Assembly: GCA_964017235.1 (NCBI GenBank)
Contig: OZ024931.1
Coordinates: 125,747,530 to 125,811,529 of the forward strand
Origin: Sabellastarte sp. h YS-2021
Lineage: Eukaryota; Annelida; Polychaeta; Sabellida; Sabellidae
Length of the DNA stretch: 64,000 bases
Direction: 5' to 3'
Below are positions 9,245 through 24,200 of this stretch, piece by piece. Within the stretch, counting starts at the first letter, position 1, and each line of letters starts with the position of its first letter. The translations under genes were made by a program, and so were the position numbers. The notes below the pieces were generated by a model, which ran no database searches, was not told the origin of the DNA, and saw nothing but the letters and a program-made list of their open reading frames with translations.

Positions 9245-12200
9245 GTATAGTGTTCCCATGTATGAAAAAAACTACTAAAATTATACCTCTGATTATTAAT
9301 GCCGAGTATTTACTGGAATTGTATATAGGTTACATTTTTAGATTCACTGAAATTTTGCACTGTGAGAGGCCACCTGTTTAATTTTTAAGCACAAAATGCC
9401 AAATTCATTGGAATTATACAAGTTGTAAATTACAACATATTAAAATTAACACAGAAATTACATATTTCTTAAAGATATCCCACAATTGTGAGAAAAATTA
9501 GCGATTTTTCTCTGGAAGATTTACATATTTTAAATTTTTGTCATACATTATATTCAATCAGTATACATCGATAATTGATTGATTTAAGTGGTATTTTTAA
9601 TGTTTAAAAACATGGCCACGTTGCAGGCAAGGGTATTCCAAAGCCAGCAACACCAGTGTACACAATGTCTCCTGTTTTTCAGGACTGCCAATGTACTGAG
9701 CAGGGGTTGTGATGTAAAGCAAGGGGAGAGAACTCTCGTAATATTACCCAGAATTCCAGAGTGGTGGCTCATCAATATAGCCTGTTTAAGGCTGGGTATG
9801 TTTGCTGATGCATTGCACTCTACATTTGGCTTTGTATGTATTTGAATCATTATACCTGTACAAATTCAAATATTTTCTTTTAATTCTTCTTTACATATCT
9901 AAAGCTTGGTATGTCTTTCACCTTATTCTGATGGTCTGCGTGTATTGTAATAAATTGTTGAATTTAGTCTGTACCAGTGGCTGTTTTGCATTTACAGGGG
10001 TCATTCTGATCCCAGGCACCACCCAGCTCACATCCAGGGACATCAGACACAGACTGCAGAGGTCAGGCTGTACAAGTATCATAACAGATGCAGCCAATGC
10101 ATACAAAGTGGACCAGGTATCATAAAACTTATCACTTGACTGCCTTCTTATATCAATAGCCAGTTTGAAATTGATTTTAGGTCCATTCCAAGAAAAACGA
10201 GGGTATTTGATTGGCTCATGCAATAAAAGTGACTGAGTTATTTGTACATTGTATATATTGTATGTATATTTGAATCTACACATATCCACACATTTGATTT
10301 TATAAATTCATTTCTACTCTGCCAAAAACTATACTTCCCTGTTGGGTTATTATTAATTATTGCTTCTATTTTGTGATCCTTTTTGTTATCCCCAAAATGT
10401 ATATTTTTCTCTTCATGATATATGTTCTGTTGTGTAATGGTTAATTGCAGTTAAAATAACAACTGTGGAAAGTTGTATACATTTTTAGTTCTTTTTACAT
10501 TCAGTTGGAAATGTACAAAAAATATTCATGAAGCACTTAATGCTAATTTTTGTTTGTATTGGTCTGTAGTTTGAATTATATATTTCAGGTTATTCGTGAC
10601 TGTCCAAAAGTTTCATCTAAAATTTTAGTGGGAAGTTCAATTGAGCAAAGGTTAGTGACTGTTATTTGTGGGCCTTTTGTATATTTTTAGGGTCTTAAAC
10701 TTACTTCAGTTCTTGTGAACAAGGTTACATTAGTTTTTAACATGAACAGTCCATGATGGACTACTGGTGAAAGTGTTCAATTTTGGATAAAATGTTTAAA
10801 CAGTTTGATCTTCAGCTGGTTTATAGAAGTGTAAGCTTAATTACTGTTACTCCTAATTTGATTTCAATCGCAGAAATTTGAGCATGAACTTTTGCACAGA
10901 TCTGAACTGCCACAAGATTATAAAAGTTGTCCATAGATTATTTTCTATCTAACACTCTGGGATGTATTTAAATCTATACAAAAGTGGTTTCAATCCACAT
11001 CCTCAACTGTTATTACAGTAGAACCTCTATTATCCGACCCTGTTGGGAGAGTAAAAATTAGGTCGGATAATAGAAAGGTCGGATAATAGGAAGGCTAAAA
11101 TAACAGGCTTGAATGGAGTTGGGAGAGTGGGTCTGAGGTTGGATAATTGAAAATTTGGATAATAGAGGGTCGGATAATGGAGGTTCTACTGTATTACTGT
11201 TGAATGTAAGCTTTGTATTGCTGTCACTTCTACATTTTTGTAATATTTTGTCCTATTGATAAATATACTTTATAAATAAAATTTCACTGATTTTAAATTT
11301 TTGGAATATTTCCTGGAATTAATTGTAATTGTCACTTATGGAGAGTTTCTGGAATAAAAGTTAACACAGATTTAAAAGATGACTATAAAATAATTTTCAT
11401 TATATAAGTTTATCAGTTGAAAAAATGCTGAGATAAATGGTTAATGCTTAAAATATATCATTGTATCATATTCTAAAGCAGAGAGTATTTCAGGGTTATT
11501 GTATTCTATTTTTACATGCACATGTATCTTGCTATTACTACATTTCACAGGAACGCCTGGCATAATTTTCATGAACTGTATAGCAAGGAATCTGACAAGC
11601 ATGAGGTTTGTTTCTTATTATCACATTTTACCTAGTACAGTTTAAGTTTTTTTACCTATTTTATAGCTGCTCTCAACTCATTATGTTACTGCTAATTGTA
11701 CAGGTGAATCTTTACTAGTAGTTTTATGGATGGGAAATTCTAGTTGGTTATGGTTTTATGTAAAAAAAAAAACAATATATCAGCTTACAACTATCAACTT
11801 TCTCATTTCAGCCAACACTTAGATTCAAACACATGAACTCAAATGTGGAAGATGGTTGTTTTATCATACTAATATATCCTACTAAGTATCACCCCAAAGT
11901 GTCAAACTTCAAGAGTTATATTAGTGATAATCACTTGTGAGAGGAATCTGGCCAGTCATTTTCAAACCCTATGTAGTGCAGGTAAAACCTTTAACAAACT
12001 TCAATAAACTAGGCCATTGCACTACAATTAAGACATTGAACTAATTGTTTATGACATTTCTAGGTACATAGGTAATTCTCAGGGAGTTTGAATATTATTT
12101 AGTGGCCTGTTTGGCATTGCTTTCTCATAAAGTTCCACACTTCCAGGCTCTGAAGACTCGGAGTGATGAACCAATGACTGTCTTCTTCACAAGTGGTACA

Positions 12201-15200
12201 ACTGGTGATCCAAAAATGACAGAGCACACCCACAGTAGCTTTGGCTTGGCATCTGTAATAACTGGCAGGTATATTAGTGTTAATTCCTGTTTTGGTTAAG
12301 TAAACATCACATTGAAACAAAATATTGTGAAAATGATATATCTCTTTTTTGTGAAATTGATAACATATCTGTTTTGTACCTTTGTTTTATACCTAGTTCT
12401 CATATTAAATGTAGGAGTAGTTGTTGTAATGTGAAATATTCACCTTCAGAAAGGTTTGTCAAATGGGATTATGTTAAAATGTTCATTTTGGCTAAATTTA
12501 AAGGTAATAGGAAGCATTTTTCACAAAAATTGTGAAGTTAACTTAATTCAGTAGACAAACACCCTATAAGAATGAAAATGTGGTTTATTAGTCGAATCTG
12601 TGATTCGAGTTATGTACTGAGTTGCGGTCGCGATTTTAAATTGGCCGTTTAAGCTCTTAAATATCAATTCTGTATAATATTTTGTTCACATATCTGTACA
12701 TTAAGGTGTATAGTATACACTCTGCCATTTTAAAGATTTTTAATGCTTTTATTCAGTTATATTTTATAAAGTAAAAAGCATGTCTGGCACTACGTCTGGC
12801 TTTCGGTAAGGTCCCGGATGTCCTAGAAACTATTGTGTTTGCTATTGTAATGGCCTACTCGAAGGAGTCTTTTTTAACCGTTTCGTCTGCTGGTTTGTAG
12901 ACGTGAATCCCCATATTAATTTATTTGTCTGCTGGTTTACCACGCAGTCACTGTCAATGTAAAATTGTTGTCTGCGCATCTACAGCCTATTACTCATTTA
13001 TCAAACAAATAAACCGCAAAGAAATTAATGAATGAAGTGACGTCACGGTAGTACTACACATTTTGTGGTTCAGCCAATCAGAATCGAGAACACCTCTGGC
13101 AGAGACAGTGAAAATATTCAAACTCCGTAGTTCTTCATTCAACCACTCGAAGGCGCTTTGGGTTCCCATTTCCTAGAAGATATCACGTGGTTTTATTTTT
13201 CTGTCAATCCGTTTCTTATTTTGGAAGAAGTTGTCTTTCAAATTGTTTTACAGTATATTTACAAAGTAAACAAGTTTGCTAATCTTATTTCCTGACAATA
13301 TTTTATAAAATGGACGTTTCAACAAAGATCAAATACTTAAGCTACAGAACTCTCGGCGATAGCACCCAAGTCATTAATATTCATGAGAAGATATGAGGTC
13401 ACGGATTTCCCCTGGTATTTCCTGACAATATTTTATAAAATGGACCTTTCGACAAAGATCAAATACTTTAAGCCACAGAACTCACGGCCATAGCACCCAA
13501 GTCATTAATATGCAGGAATAGTTTTCATCTTAAACCAGCCTTGTAAAATATCCCGTGTCCTCGATTCTGATTGGCTAAACGAAAAAATACTTCATCGGTA
13601 AAATCCAGCATAACCTCTGATCCCCGATTATCGCTCATTTATCCACGGTAAAAAAAGAAATATGCCTTCTCACTTCAAAATCAAATTTCAAACTGCGCAT
13701 CTACGGTACTGTGCAGACACTTTATATTTTTAAACCTTTCACATCACGTCACTGCAAATACCCATCTCGAATGCGATTTCCAAATGTGGGCGATAATATG
13801 GCCGAGTTTACAGATTTCAACACCGAGTGCTGTCCTGACCCCTAAGATTTGACTTTGTGGTTGGCAGAAAGCCAGCCACTTACCCTTGTTTTAAGAAATA
13901 TATGGTACAATAGCCATAAATAGCATTAGAAAAAATAAATATCACAAAGTGGAGTGAAAAGCCGACATATTGTTTTTCTCGTAGTAGATGATTGATGACG
14001 TCACAGGTTCATAACGAAGTTCTGTTTAGTTGGAGATATAATGTATATATGTACAAACTGAAGGAAGTTAACATGTTTCTTTGTCAGAAAAAAACTCACT
14101 AGTCTTTATTTTTCCATATGCTGTTTTTTCTCAAGTTTTACCTAATTTTTAACCACTAACAGTTCTAACAAACAAAGGAGAAATACTATAAGTAGACTTG
14201 TCTTGGAATGCAGAAAGCCTAAACATCTGTATGAGATATTGTCTCCTCCCATGTTTTTTCAAGGTTTTTAAACTGTGATGGGAAAGTAGCCTTTCACAAG
14301 TTAGATATTTATATAAAACTAAGAATCTGTTGACAAATTCAAAAGTTGTCATTAAAATGTACTGGATACTGTTTTTTTTTGCCTTTAATCACCAGGACTT
14401 CTATCAAGATAAGGTATGATGTAAAGTAAAATCAAAATATGAAATTTGTTTTCATTTGCATAAATCATTTATAAAAGCATGCTGTTGATGTCAAATTTAT
14501 TGAATTTATTCTGAAAGAATCCTTAAAGTTCTAACTTTCATATTATCAGTTCATGAAATAATGCAGTATATAATGGGTTTTCCTTAAGATAGTAGTTCAG
14601 TACTTCTTGAACTTAAGTTTGGATAATTTTAAGTTTTAGAAATTAGTTGGTAATATTTTCTTCTCAATTTAAGCCTTTGTTGAGACCAAGAAAAAGGAAA
14701 TGTGTTTGGGGGAACTGTAGATGGCTAGACGCATTATGTATACTATGAAAGCATTGTTTACAGTTTTGGTGGGAAAGTTCTGAACTAATTTGGGGAACAT
14801 ATATGATAATCCTTGCTTGAGGCCCAGTTTTAAAGACACCTATGTTGTATTTATTTCATCTCCTAGCAATAATTAGTTTCCAAAATTGAAAAAGTAACTA
14901 CCAAAATTCATCTCAGAGTTGAACCTGGTTGACTGCATGATTTGTGATTTTTATCCAACTTTCTTAATACCTTTCTAAATAATTTTTTATCTGAAACAAA
15001 TATAAAAGATGTTAAGGCTATTTCAGAAAATTACTGTGGCAGACTGGTGTCTTATAAACAAATAAACTTCATAAAAACAGAAAATGCAATCTTTTAAATA
15101 TATATGTATGTATTAAAAGATGTACGAAAATGATAGTTTGTTTACATTGTGATGAACCTGTGACGTCAAGGCTAGTACTTTTTACGAGAGTTGTCGATTG

Positions 15201-18200
15201 AAAAATAATGGCGACAGTTGTGAAAATCTTGAAAAAATACAGACAGAATGTGACTGAATATACCATGTAACCTTGTCCAGACGCATCTTATTTTTACAGA
15301 AACTGAACTTTCATATGTATATGTAATTATTAATGAATGATCTGAAAATGCTTCCTATGACCTTTAAACTGTGTAATGGATTGAACAAATATTCCATTAG
15401 ACTAAGTTTTTGAGGATTGGTATTTTTATCAAATTTGTCATTTTTGAGACAATTGTTTAGAATTTATCTCCTCAGTTAAAGAATTTCTTGTTATTTTGCA
15501 ACTTTTTACTTAATATTATGGGGTGGTTCATAAAATTATAAGGCGTCCTGACTGCTCCCCCTTATGTATTTTTCCTTATATTTTCATCAAGTTCTTATCA
15601 GTTGTGTAGGCCATTTAATTAAGTGCCACTTGAACAGGTCGCTTATTTGATATTTGTGGGGTCAAGTTTCCTTTCCTTTGCCACTGCTGTCATTGGATTA
15701 TGGTCTCTGTAGAATATCTCCCTTATTAGTGGGTGTTTTCTCACCAGTTTTGGCACTTATATATCTTAGGTGTGGGAAATGTTTCCACATGCGTATATAT
15801 GACCTTATACCTTTGTCAAGGTCCCATTATCAAAACTAAGTTTTTTGGGGGTATATCCATTCGTCATCGCCACTGAGCAAACTACTTGCTACAATAGGGT
15901 GTAATTATTTTTATGTACATGACATGTTAATGATATCAATTCTCAAGTGTATTAGATTGTAGAAGCGATTGGACCAAAATTGAGTGATTTATGAATGGTT
16001 TTATACCAGTTAGCAACCAGAAATCTTAATTTTATCAGAACCCCTGTATTATCTCATTATCTGTTTCATTTAGGGCCAGAACATGCATTGGGAGGTAATA
16101 GGAACCCATATGCAGGGATTCCAGTGTATCTGGTCAGATTTACCTCTCCTACCCCTTATGTATCAAATATGGGTCATAAAAAGTAGTTCATGTTTTTTTT
16201 GCTTGTATCTCTTTCATTTTTGCTTTTACAGCTTCAGAATAAATATATTGGGAGGTAATAGGAAGCCATATGGAGGAAGTCTTAAGTTGGAAATTTTTCA
16301 TTTTAGGGAGTTAACAAGACAAAAAACGCTGTTTTTTCACTTAGATGTGCTTAACACTATTTAAGATATCACTATCCAGTGTTTAATGTTTATAAAACAT
16401 ATTGAATTTCTACACAGTACATTTCAGGTCAGTGGAGCCATGATTAAGCAACAGGTGATTATTTTGATTATCCCAGTATCTATCTCTCCTAGCTTTAAAA
16501 AGTTTCCCCTCCTCTTTTTCCTTTGCCCATTATTATGCACACACACACATACACCCGCCCACACACAAACACACAGCTACTTCATACAATTTTACAATGT
16601 TTATCACTCTAGAATCTGCTGTATGTGTAAACTATGCATTGTCGTATATGGGATCTGTCATATATGTTTTCCTCAAAAGAAATAATTTCCAATAATCAAA
16701 CACATCATTTTACAACATCTGTTCCACAGTGTAGTATTTAACAATAACTTCACAAACCTGCTTCTGTAATGATTATTTCTGTGTGAGATAAATTTACACC
16801 ATATTTTTTCTTTTTTCCATTTCTTTAAACTTTAACACTTTCTTCTTTGCGTTATTAGGATGCTTTGTTTTTGTCCACAAAAAAGCTTTGTTTTGTTAAT
16901 GGCTTAGTGTTGTACATATTATAGGTGATCCCTGTGGTAGATTTCACAGTTTTACTCTGATGTCTGTAACTGGTGCCTTCAGATATACACAGGAACTTAA
17001 TATACACTAACTTAGCAAAAATTGCCGAAAGACAGAAATAAAAATCGATGTTTTAAGTTTTGTGAAGAATTTCTGACTGCAGTTTTATATTTTCCGAAGA
17101 TACTGACTCAGCCAAGATTATCAAACAATACAGCCCAAAAATAACTTTGAGAAGAATTACCAACAAATTAAAGACTAATAGAGGGGTTTCCTTAGTGTTA
17201 AATTTTTCTATTTTGGCAACTTTTACATTTTTACTCAGAAACTGGTTGTACTTTCTGTAGATACTGGCTAGATCTGGTGCCTACAGATATCCACTGGAAC
17301 CTGTCAGACACTGGGTGGGCAAAGAGTGCCTGGAGCAACCTTTTTGCACCCTGGATTCAAGGAGCCTGTGTCTTCATCCACAACACTTCCAAGTTTGAAC
17401 CCACCTCTGTGCTGGAGGTAGTTAACAATGTACACTTTCTATTTCATGTAAAACTGAGACACTTTACACCTACTCACTACCACTACATGCATACAAGATT
17501 TTCAGTGCTCATGCTACACTACTAATTACAGAAGACTTAAACAACCTAACATATTTATACTGCCTTCTCTATTCAACCAATTTATCCTTACGGCCTTAGT
17601 TTGTTGACAGGGGTGTTCCACTGGGGCTGTCTTGTCGGTAGATAAGGATTTTTTGAGGGTCGGGAGCAATGTTTACAGAGTCTGTAAGGATGAGTTGTGA
17701 TTTCCTGACTTGTCGTGGTGGGTCAGCAAAATAACAAACATGTTTGGTATTTCCCCGACCCTCCCGGACTCTTGATCCCAACTGTAGCACCTGGAAACTG
17801 GGTTATCCTAAAGCAATCAAGACTTGTCCTAATCACTTTCAGTCTTATCAATTCCAGTATTTTTCTGCCATGTCTTCACAGATTTATTGGAACCAAAATG
17901 AGAAAAAGAAGCTCTGTAAAAATAATGTTCTATTTGTGTAAATAACATATTTGTAGATGACATATTTCAATAAATATTAACGGAAAATCATCACTTGTTG
18001 ATTAATTTGTTATATTAATTATCCAAAATATGTTGTACCCGGGTATAAAAAGTATAAAACCTGGCCTGTATGTCCCCTTATTTGATCCAATACAGCATGC
18101 AGTGGATAATGCCTATATTTTCAGATGTTCAGTAAGTATCCAGTGACCACTTTCTGTGCAGCCCCTACTGTGTACAGGACACTGGTTCAGGAAGATCTAA

Positions 18201-21200
18201 CAAACTACAAGTTCCACAGTCTCAGACACTGTGTCAGTGCCGGGGAACCACTGGTGAGAATGCTTTACCATTCTCAAAATATGTTGATGTAAGTGGGCTC
18301 AGTGGAGTTTGCCAAGTTGTCACTTGTGCTTTCACTTCAGTGATCGCAGGTTCAGACTTCAAATACATGCTAATTGCTAACTTGATCAAAAACTTTATTA
18401 TCTTAATCACCCCAGTTGCCTTGTTTAAGTCTTACACAGTCATAATTATAACAGATGTATGCCACACTTTTATAGGTGAATTACATGAAAAAATGCAAAA
18501 AAATACAATGATGTGGTATTTATTGTATCCACCAGAGCCATCCGGTGGATACTTTGGTTTAGCGTTTGCTCTGCTGCCGCCGTTCGTAGAGAGATTTTCG
18601 GCATTATCTCTCTCAGAGGAAAACTACACCACCTAGGTTCACCAAATTCGCAGGGTATCTTCATTTGGAGGTAAGCTTCTGTGGGATTGAAATTAGCCTC
18701 ATTCTGAAAAACATAATGGCCACCACAGGCGTTTCTTTAAAAAATTTCTACCTTTTTCTACTGGCTGGTTCTCATAGCTAGAAGGTTGAATCTCTTCATA
18801 GGTGATATGTATAATAGATATACATGTCCTCTACAACCTTGCACACATTTGACCTTGAAGCTTTTAATTTAAAGTCATCCACGGAGTGCCAAAGTGCCCC
18901 ACGTAGTGGATTTAAAATTACCTCTATCTCTATTATTCGTCCTAGGGGTTTGCAATGTGAATCTAACCTATAGAAAATCATGGGCTGAGAATCTTCTGAT
19001 GCGTTCAGATTTGACCTTGGACCCCTCCTTCAAGGTCAAAGGAGGATACCCAAATTTAACAGTGCTTATAACTCGCTTATAATTGGTTCTAGAGGTTTGA
19101 TATGTGACACCAACTTATAGGAAATCATTGGCTGGGAATCTTTTGATGTGGTCAGATGTGACCGTGGACCCCTCCTTTAAGGTCAAAGAAGAATAGCCAA
19201 ACTTAAAAGTGCTTATAACTTGCTTATTATTGGTCCAAGATGTTTGCAATGTGAAACCAACTTATAGTAAATCTTGGGCTGGGAATCTTTTGATGTGATC
19301 AAATTTGACATTAAGCCACTTCTTCAAGGTCAAACGAGGACAGCCAACTTAAAGGTACTTATAACTCGTCTATTATTGATCCTAGAGATTTGCAATGTGA
19401 AACCAACTGGTAGGATTTCATGGGCTGGGAATCTTCTGATGTCAGATTTGACCTTTGGCCCCTTCTTCAAGGTCAACTGATGGTTCAACGGCTTTGGTGA
19501 GTGGTCTCTCCAGTGGATACAAATTTGCATCGGTTCTCCGATGCATAGGTCTAGTTTGTTCAGTTTTTAACTTACAATCATATGATTTTGTAAGAATGTA
19601 TGTAACGTTTTTGCAGAAGTGAAGATCTTCATATGTAAGTATGTTGAAGTAAGTGAAAGGTAAGACATGTAAGTGGTCACTGATAAAAACTCTTTGTTTG
19701 ACATTTTGGCACATTCTTATCCAATTTATGAATCCTGTGGTAGTTGTAAGTCATTAATCTTAGCATTGTTTAAAGTTTCTTATGATGACAAACTTGTTTA
19801 ATGTTTTTCACACTAAGATTTCTGTGTTGCTTTACCTGTATAGAACTCATTGTTACTCCTGCATGTGCTTTGCAATGACATTCCAGTTTATTTTCAAATG
19901 TATAAAATAGATCTTACATTTGTGTCTGACCTGTTTAAAAGTTAAAACAAGTGTATTCAAATGTCTTCATAGTTAGTAATCAATTTGGGTATGTTTTTTG
20001 TCTATGTGTGTACATGTGTTTATTGTGTATTTGTCTTTCTGCACATTGTGTGTCATAAATAAATAATAAAGTTTCTTTTTTGTTAAGGTCCATTCCCAAT
20101 GACAAATTTCATGTTTTCTTATGTACCAAAGTAATAAAATGTGTTACCCTCCTTCATTACACTGAACAAAATGGTGAAAAAATTTTGAAATTTAGTAATA
20201 AGAAATAAGGAACTTGTTTTCAGTTTAACCAGAGATCTATGCTCTGTGCTGACTATACTTAATGATCTGATGAACGTCTGTATCCGCTTGTATCATTGCT
20301 TGTATATATTTGTCGTGGTAAATATAGCAAAGCATAAAGTTGGCCAGATAAAAGGTACTTGGAGATTGCTCATTTCTCCCGTCTGTACACAAATAAAAAA
20401 ACCCACTTTGGTCACAGTTTTGCTTTTGATGTTTCCACAGTTTAGAATGGTTTACCCATGATGTTCATTCCGCCCCTAGTCTTGCCTGTTTCAGGTAAAA
20501 GCTAAAATCTTATCTTTTTAAAAAGACTGTCCCCCACTTAGCCCATAAACTACCTGGCATCGCCATGGTATTGACCCAGCTATGTTTGTGGAATAATGAT
20601 TGTTGAATTGGTTTTTGGTGTTGCACCTTAGTGTCTACCTTAACAGAGATTAAGTGCTATAAAAGTCTAGAATAGAATGTCATTTTCATTCATATAGACA
20701 ACACATATCTTGTTAGTCCCATCTCTGTTATCTCATTCTCCTTTCTCTTATTGTCATTGCTGTGTGCATGCGTTTACTGTAGTTGCTTGTCTGTTCTGTT
20801 TGTGTTGTTCCTTTATTGTTAGTTGATTATTACTGCTTTAAAATTGTTGTATTTTTGTAAGTTTACTCTAATTGAATACATACATGATGACTTGGAATCC
20901 TAGTAAAAACATCCAGTTTTGAGACTGCTCTTCTACATACTCATTGTCTAAATTGATTCTGACGTTTGCAGTGCATGACCAGTATGTTGCCCAATGATAA
21001 GGTGGCAATATACTGGATGAATGACCTGGTATGTCTTTTCAAAACCACACATTTTGTGGCTTGGTTACCAATTGCATTAATACACATAACACCTCACTTT
21101 TCCATTGCTACATTCAAGTAAGGGGTCCATGTTAAAAACTTTTTGTCCCATATATGTCTGGAATTATAGAATTCATGAACAGTAACTGTTACAAAAAGGA

Positions 21201-24200
21201 ACTGTTTGGTCCCATTGATTGATTTACTTGATAGTCATTGCATTCAGCATGCAAATATAAAATTAAAAGCACACATTTTGTTGAAACTAAGGTTGAACTT
21301 CATTGAGTCCCTGTAGCTAAACCTGTTAACATGCCAAAGCTGCACATTCATTGAGTTCTATTGGTGTTCAGTTAAAAAGGGCTGTGTGACTTATCAGTTT
21401 ACCTGCAACATTTCCCTTTTTTGAACCCTCTCCAATTCACTGGTTTTTCTATTTACCTTGCAGAAACAAGGTGTAAGTTATAGACAGGTTATTAACAGAA
21501 ATAAAACACTTTAAAATGACTGTGAATATGTATGTTTTACCTTTGTAGAATCCAGAAGTGATTGACAAGTGGCGGAAAAGTACAGGCCTACTGATCAGAG
21601 AGGGCTTTGGCCAGACTGAAACGGTGAATTTATTCATTGTAGAATGAGAAATCTGACATAGTTGTATGTGAAATATACGATTGGAGATACTCCCTTTCAG
21701 TTAATATTTTTCAAACATTTGCCAAATTTACAGAAATTCTGCAATCAGATAAGGTTTGTCACCTAAAACATTAACCAACTTGGTTAGAATTTCCCATAAT
21801 TTCAATAGATATAAGGGGTTCCCGTAAGTGTGAAATTGTACATATTTTGTCAAAATGTATTATTCTTAATCTACTATAACACAGTTTCATTGCAGGCTGG
21901 CAAAGTACACCTTGCTATTATCCAGTGAGAGAATCTCTGAGAATAAGCCACAATATTTGTATAATTCACATCTGATGAACTGCACACCCTGCAAAATATA
22001 ATATGTAGACCACACCAAAAACATACTAATGGACCAAGGCCAGTTTTACAACATAACATCAGGGACATTACTGGACAATGCTTAAAACTGATAACAGGGT
22101 ATGGGAGGATATTGAAATACACACGCACACACCCATTAAGCATGGAGGCTTAAGAAATCAGAAGGAATGTTGAAAGACATTAGCAATGCTGGTGAAGAAA
22201 CCAATTACCCTAAAGGTCTTAATATTCAGGAGTAACAGCCCAGATGCATTGAAGTATCATGTGCCTCGATTTGAAAAATATTTCTTTTTGGATAAATCAA
22301 CACCCCTAGTCAATTAAATAGCCTATCCCTCCAGATTGGTTTTCATGAAATGTAACCTAGAATTAAGCTTATTAGAACATGAGCGAAGACACAAAACATA
22401 AAGGCTCAACAACCCTGCACAGATCTTCTGCAAGTAAACTTAGAAATTCAATTTAATTACACTACAGTGGACAACTAAGTAAATCTCACTCAGGTCTGCA
22501 TGTGGAATATACACATATGGACATTTGATAACAGTGAACACACCTGCATGATGCAACTGGATAAATCAATTGGGAATCCTTCTGTTGAGGGGCAAATGTG
22601 CTCTAGAATGCACACTGAATCAATTCATCTGACTTTCTTGCAATTTAAGTAACACTAACTAGTGAATATTTTTTTAGCTAAAATCTTTCTTGTATGCTAT
22701 GATTGATGATTGTTTTATGCACATTGTTACTTTTCAGCACCAAGTCCCGAGATATACGACTATTTCACAGTATTGCACTTTCATTGTCACAGGTTTTACA
22801 GGCTGGGTCATTTCACTGTATTCCAAACAAACCTGGATCTATGGGCAAGCCAGCCCCAGGCATGGACCTCAGAGTAAGCTGTTCTAAGGGCCAGTATCAC
22901 ACATCTATTATTGGATGTAATGTTGGTGGTAAACTCTGCTTTCAATCTTTAAAACATTCGTAGTGAGTACCCAAAATGTAAACAGACTTCTTGTTAAACT
23001 GGTTATTAACGTCTCATGTTTTGTTTTGAGACAGAATAGTATCATGGTTGAAAAGATGAGAACAGGACTTTAAAGATATAAAGAGTAAAAAGTGTGAAAT
23101 TCACCAATGTATAAATTTTATTGACACCTCAAATAATACTTTCAGAAATTGATTCTGTTGTCAGATTTAGTCCTTTTAGTAAATGTTTATGAAACTAAAC
23201 TTTCAGAGGCGAGACATTCTATAAATTAAGGATGGATGGGTACCACATTTTCTGTACTAGTATTCTGCTAACGCACTGACTAGAATTCCCAGTGGATAAA
23301 TGTCTGCTCTTCAGAGGTCTTTCCCCCAGTGAAATGTAACCTTGTATCAGTAATTCATGGTTAACTAGAATATGTTATGGTCCATTCAGGTCGTCAGTTT
23401 GTATTTTGTTCCAAAACATTTTGACAGGATATAGCACACATAAAATTTTAAGTGTCAACAAGTGCATTGGCTCTAATATTTTGTTTTTGTTAATATATTG
23501 AATGTTTGTTACTGCACAATATCACAACTCTGAAATGGTAATCTCAGTACCTAAATTTAAAGTGTGCTATAACCTACATAACCATATAACCTATGTGTGA
23601 TATAATCTACAGGTTGGTAACATTACTGCTTCATATAAATTATTAGAACTTTTAAAAATCTGTCTTATTAATAGAATAAATATAAATTTACAGGTGATTG
23701 ATGAGGCAGGTGAGGAAGTGCCCACTGGACAGGAAGGGGATCTGGCCATCAAGGTGAAACCTAACAGACCTGCAGGACTTTTCTCCAGATATGTGGTAAG
23801 TATAAATGATAAATTGGGTTTACACATGGCCTCAAACAGCCAGGGGCATATTAGGACAAGCTGCCAGTATTATCCATATGTTAACTATTAGGAACTGGAT
23901 TTAAACCCATGAACAATTGATGGATATATACACAAATTTCGCAATTTATTTCAAGGTTCAAAAAAAGTTTTAATGTGAATAAAACCAGTAAACAGGGTTT
24001 TGTATGCATGATTTTCTTATCATTGATAAAAAAATACTTGATTTACAGAGAACACTTTGACCCAAACTATGTCATAGATATAGAAATTATGTTAAAGTGT
24101 AACTTTATTGATATTTTACGAAACAATAACAAAATTTTGATTATTCATGATTAGCTTTTACATAATAATTCAGATTTTCAATGTCAAGAAAATATTGCTA

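Larger units (their letters stand above)
15369..17260 (+). other. Rest of intron 6
   Basis: Contains two interspersed repeats (15640..15885, 16075..16330) and a CA-rich tract (16536..16576). No coding sequence is recognised. Confidence 0.6.

Noticed and set aside
16386-16685. 99-codon frame and similar short intronic frames
   Set aside because: No family features; low-complexity CA-rich sequence.
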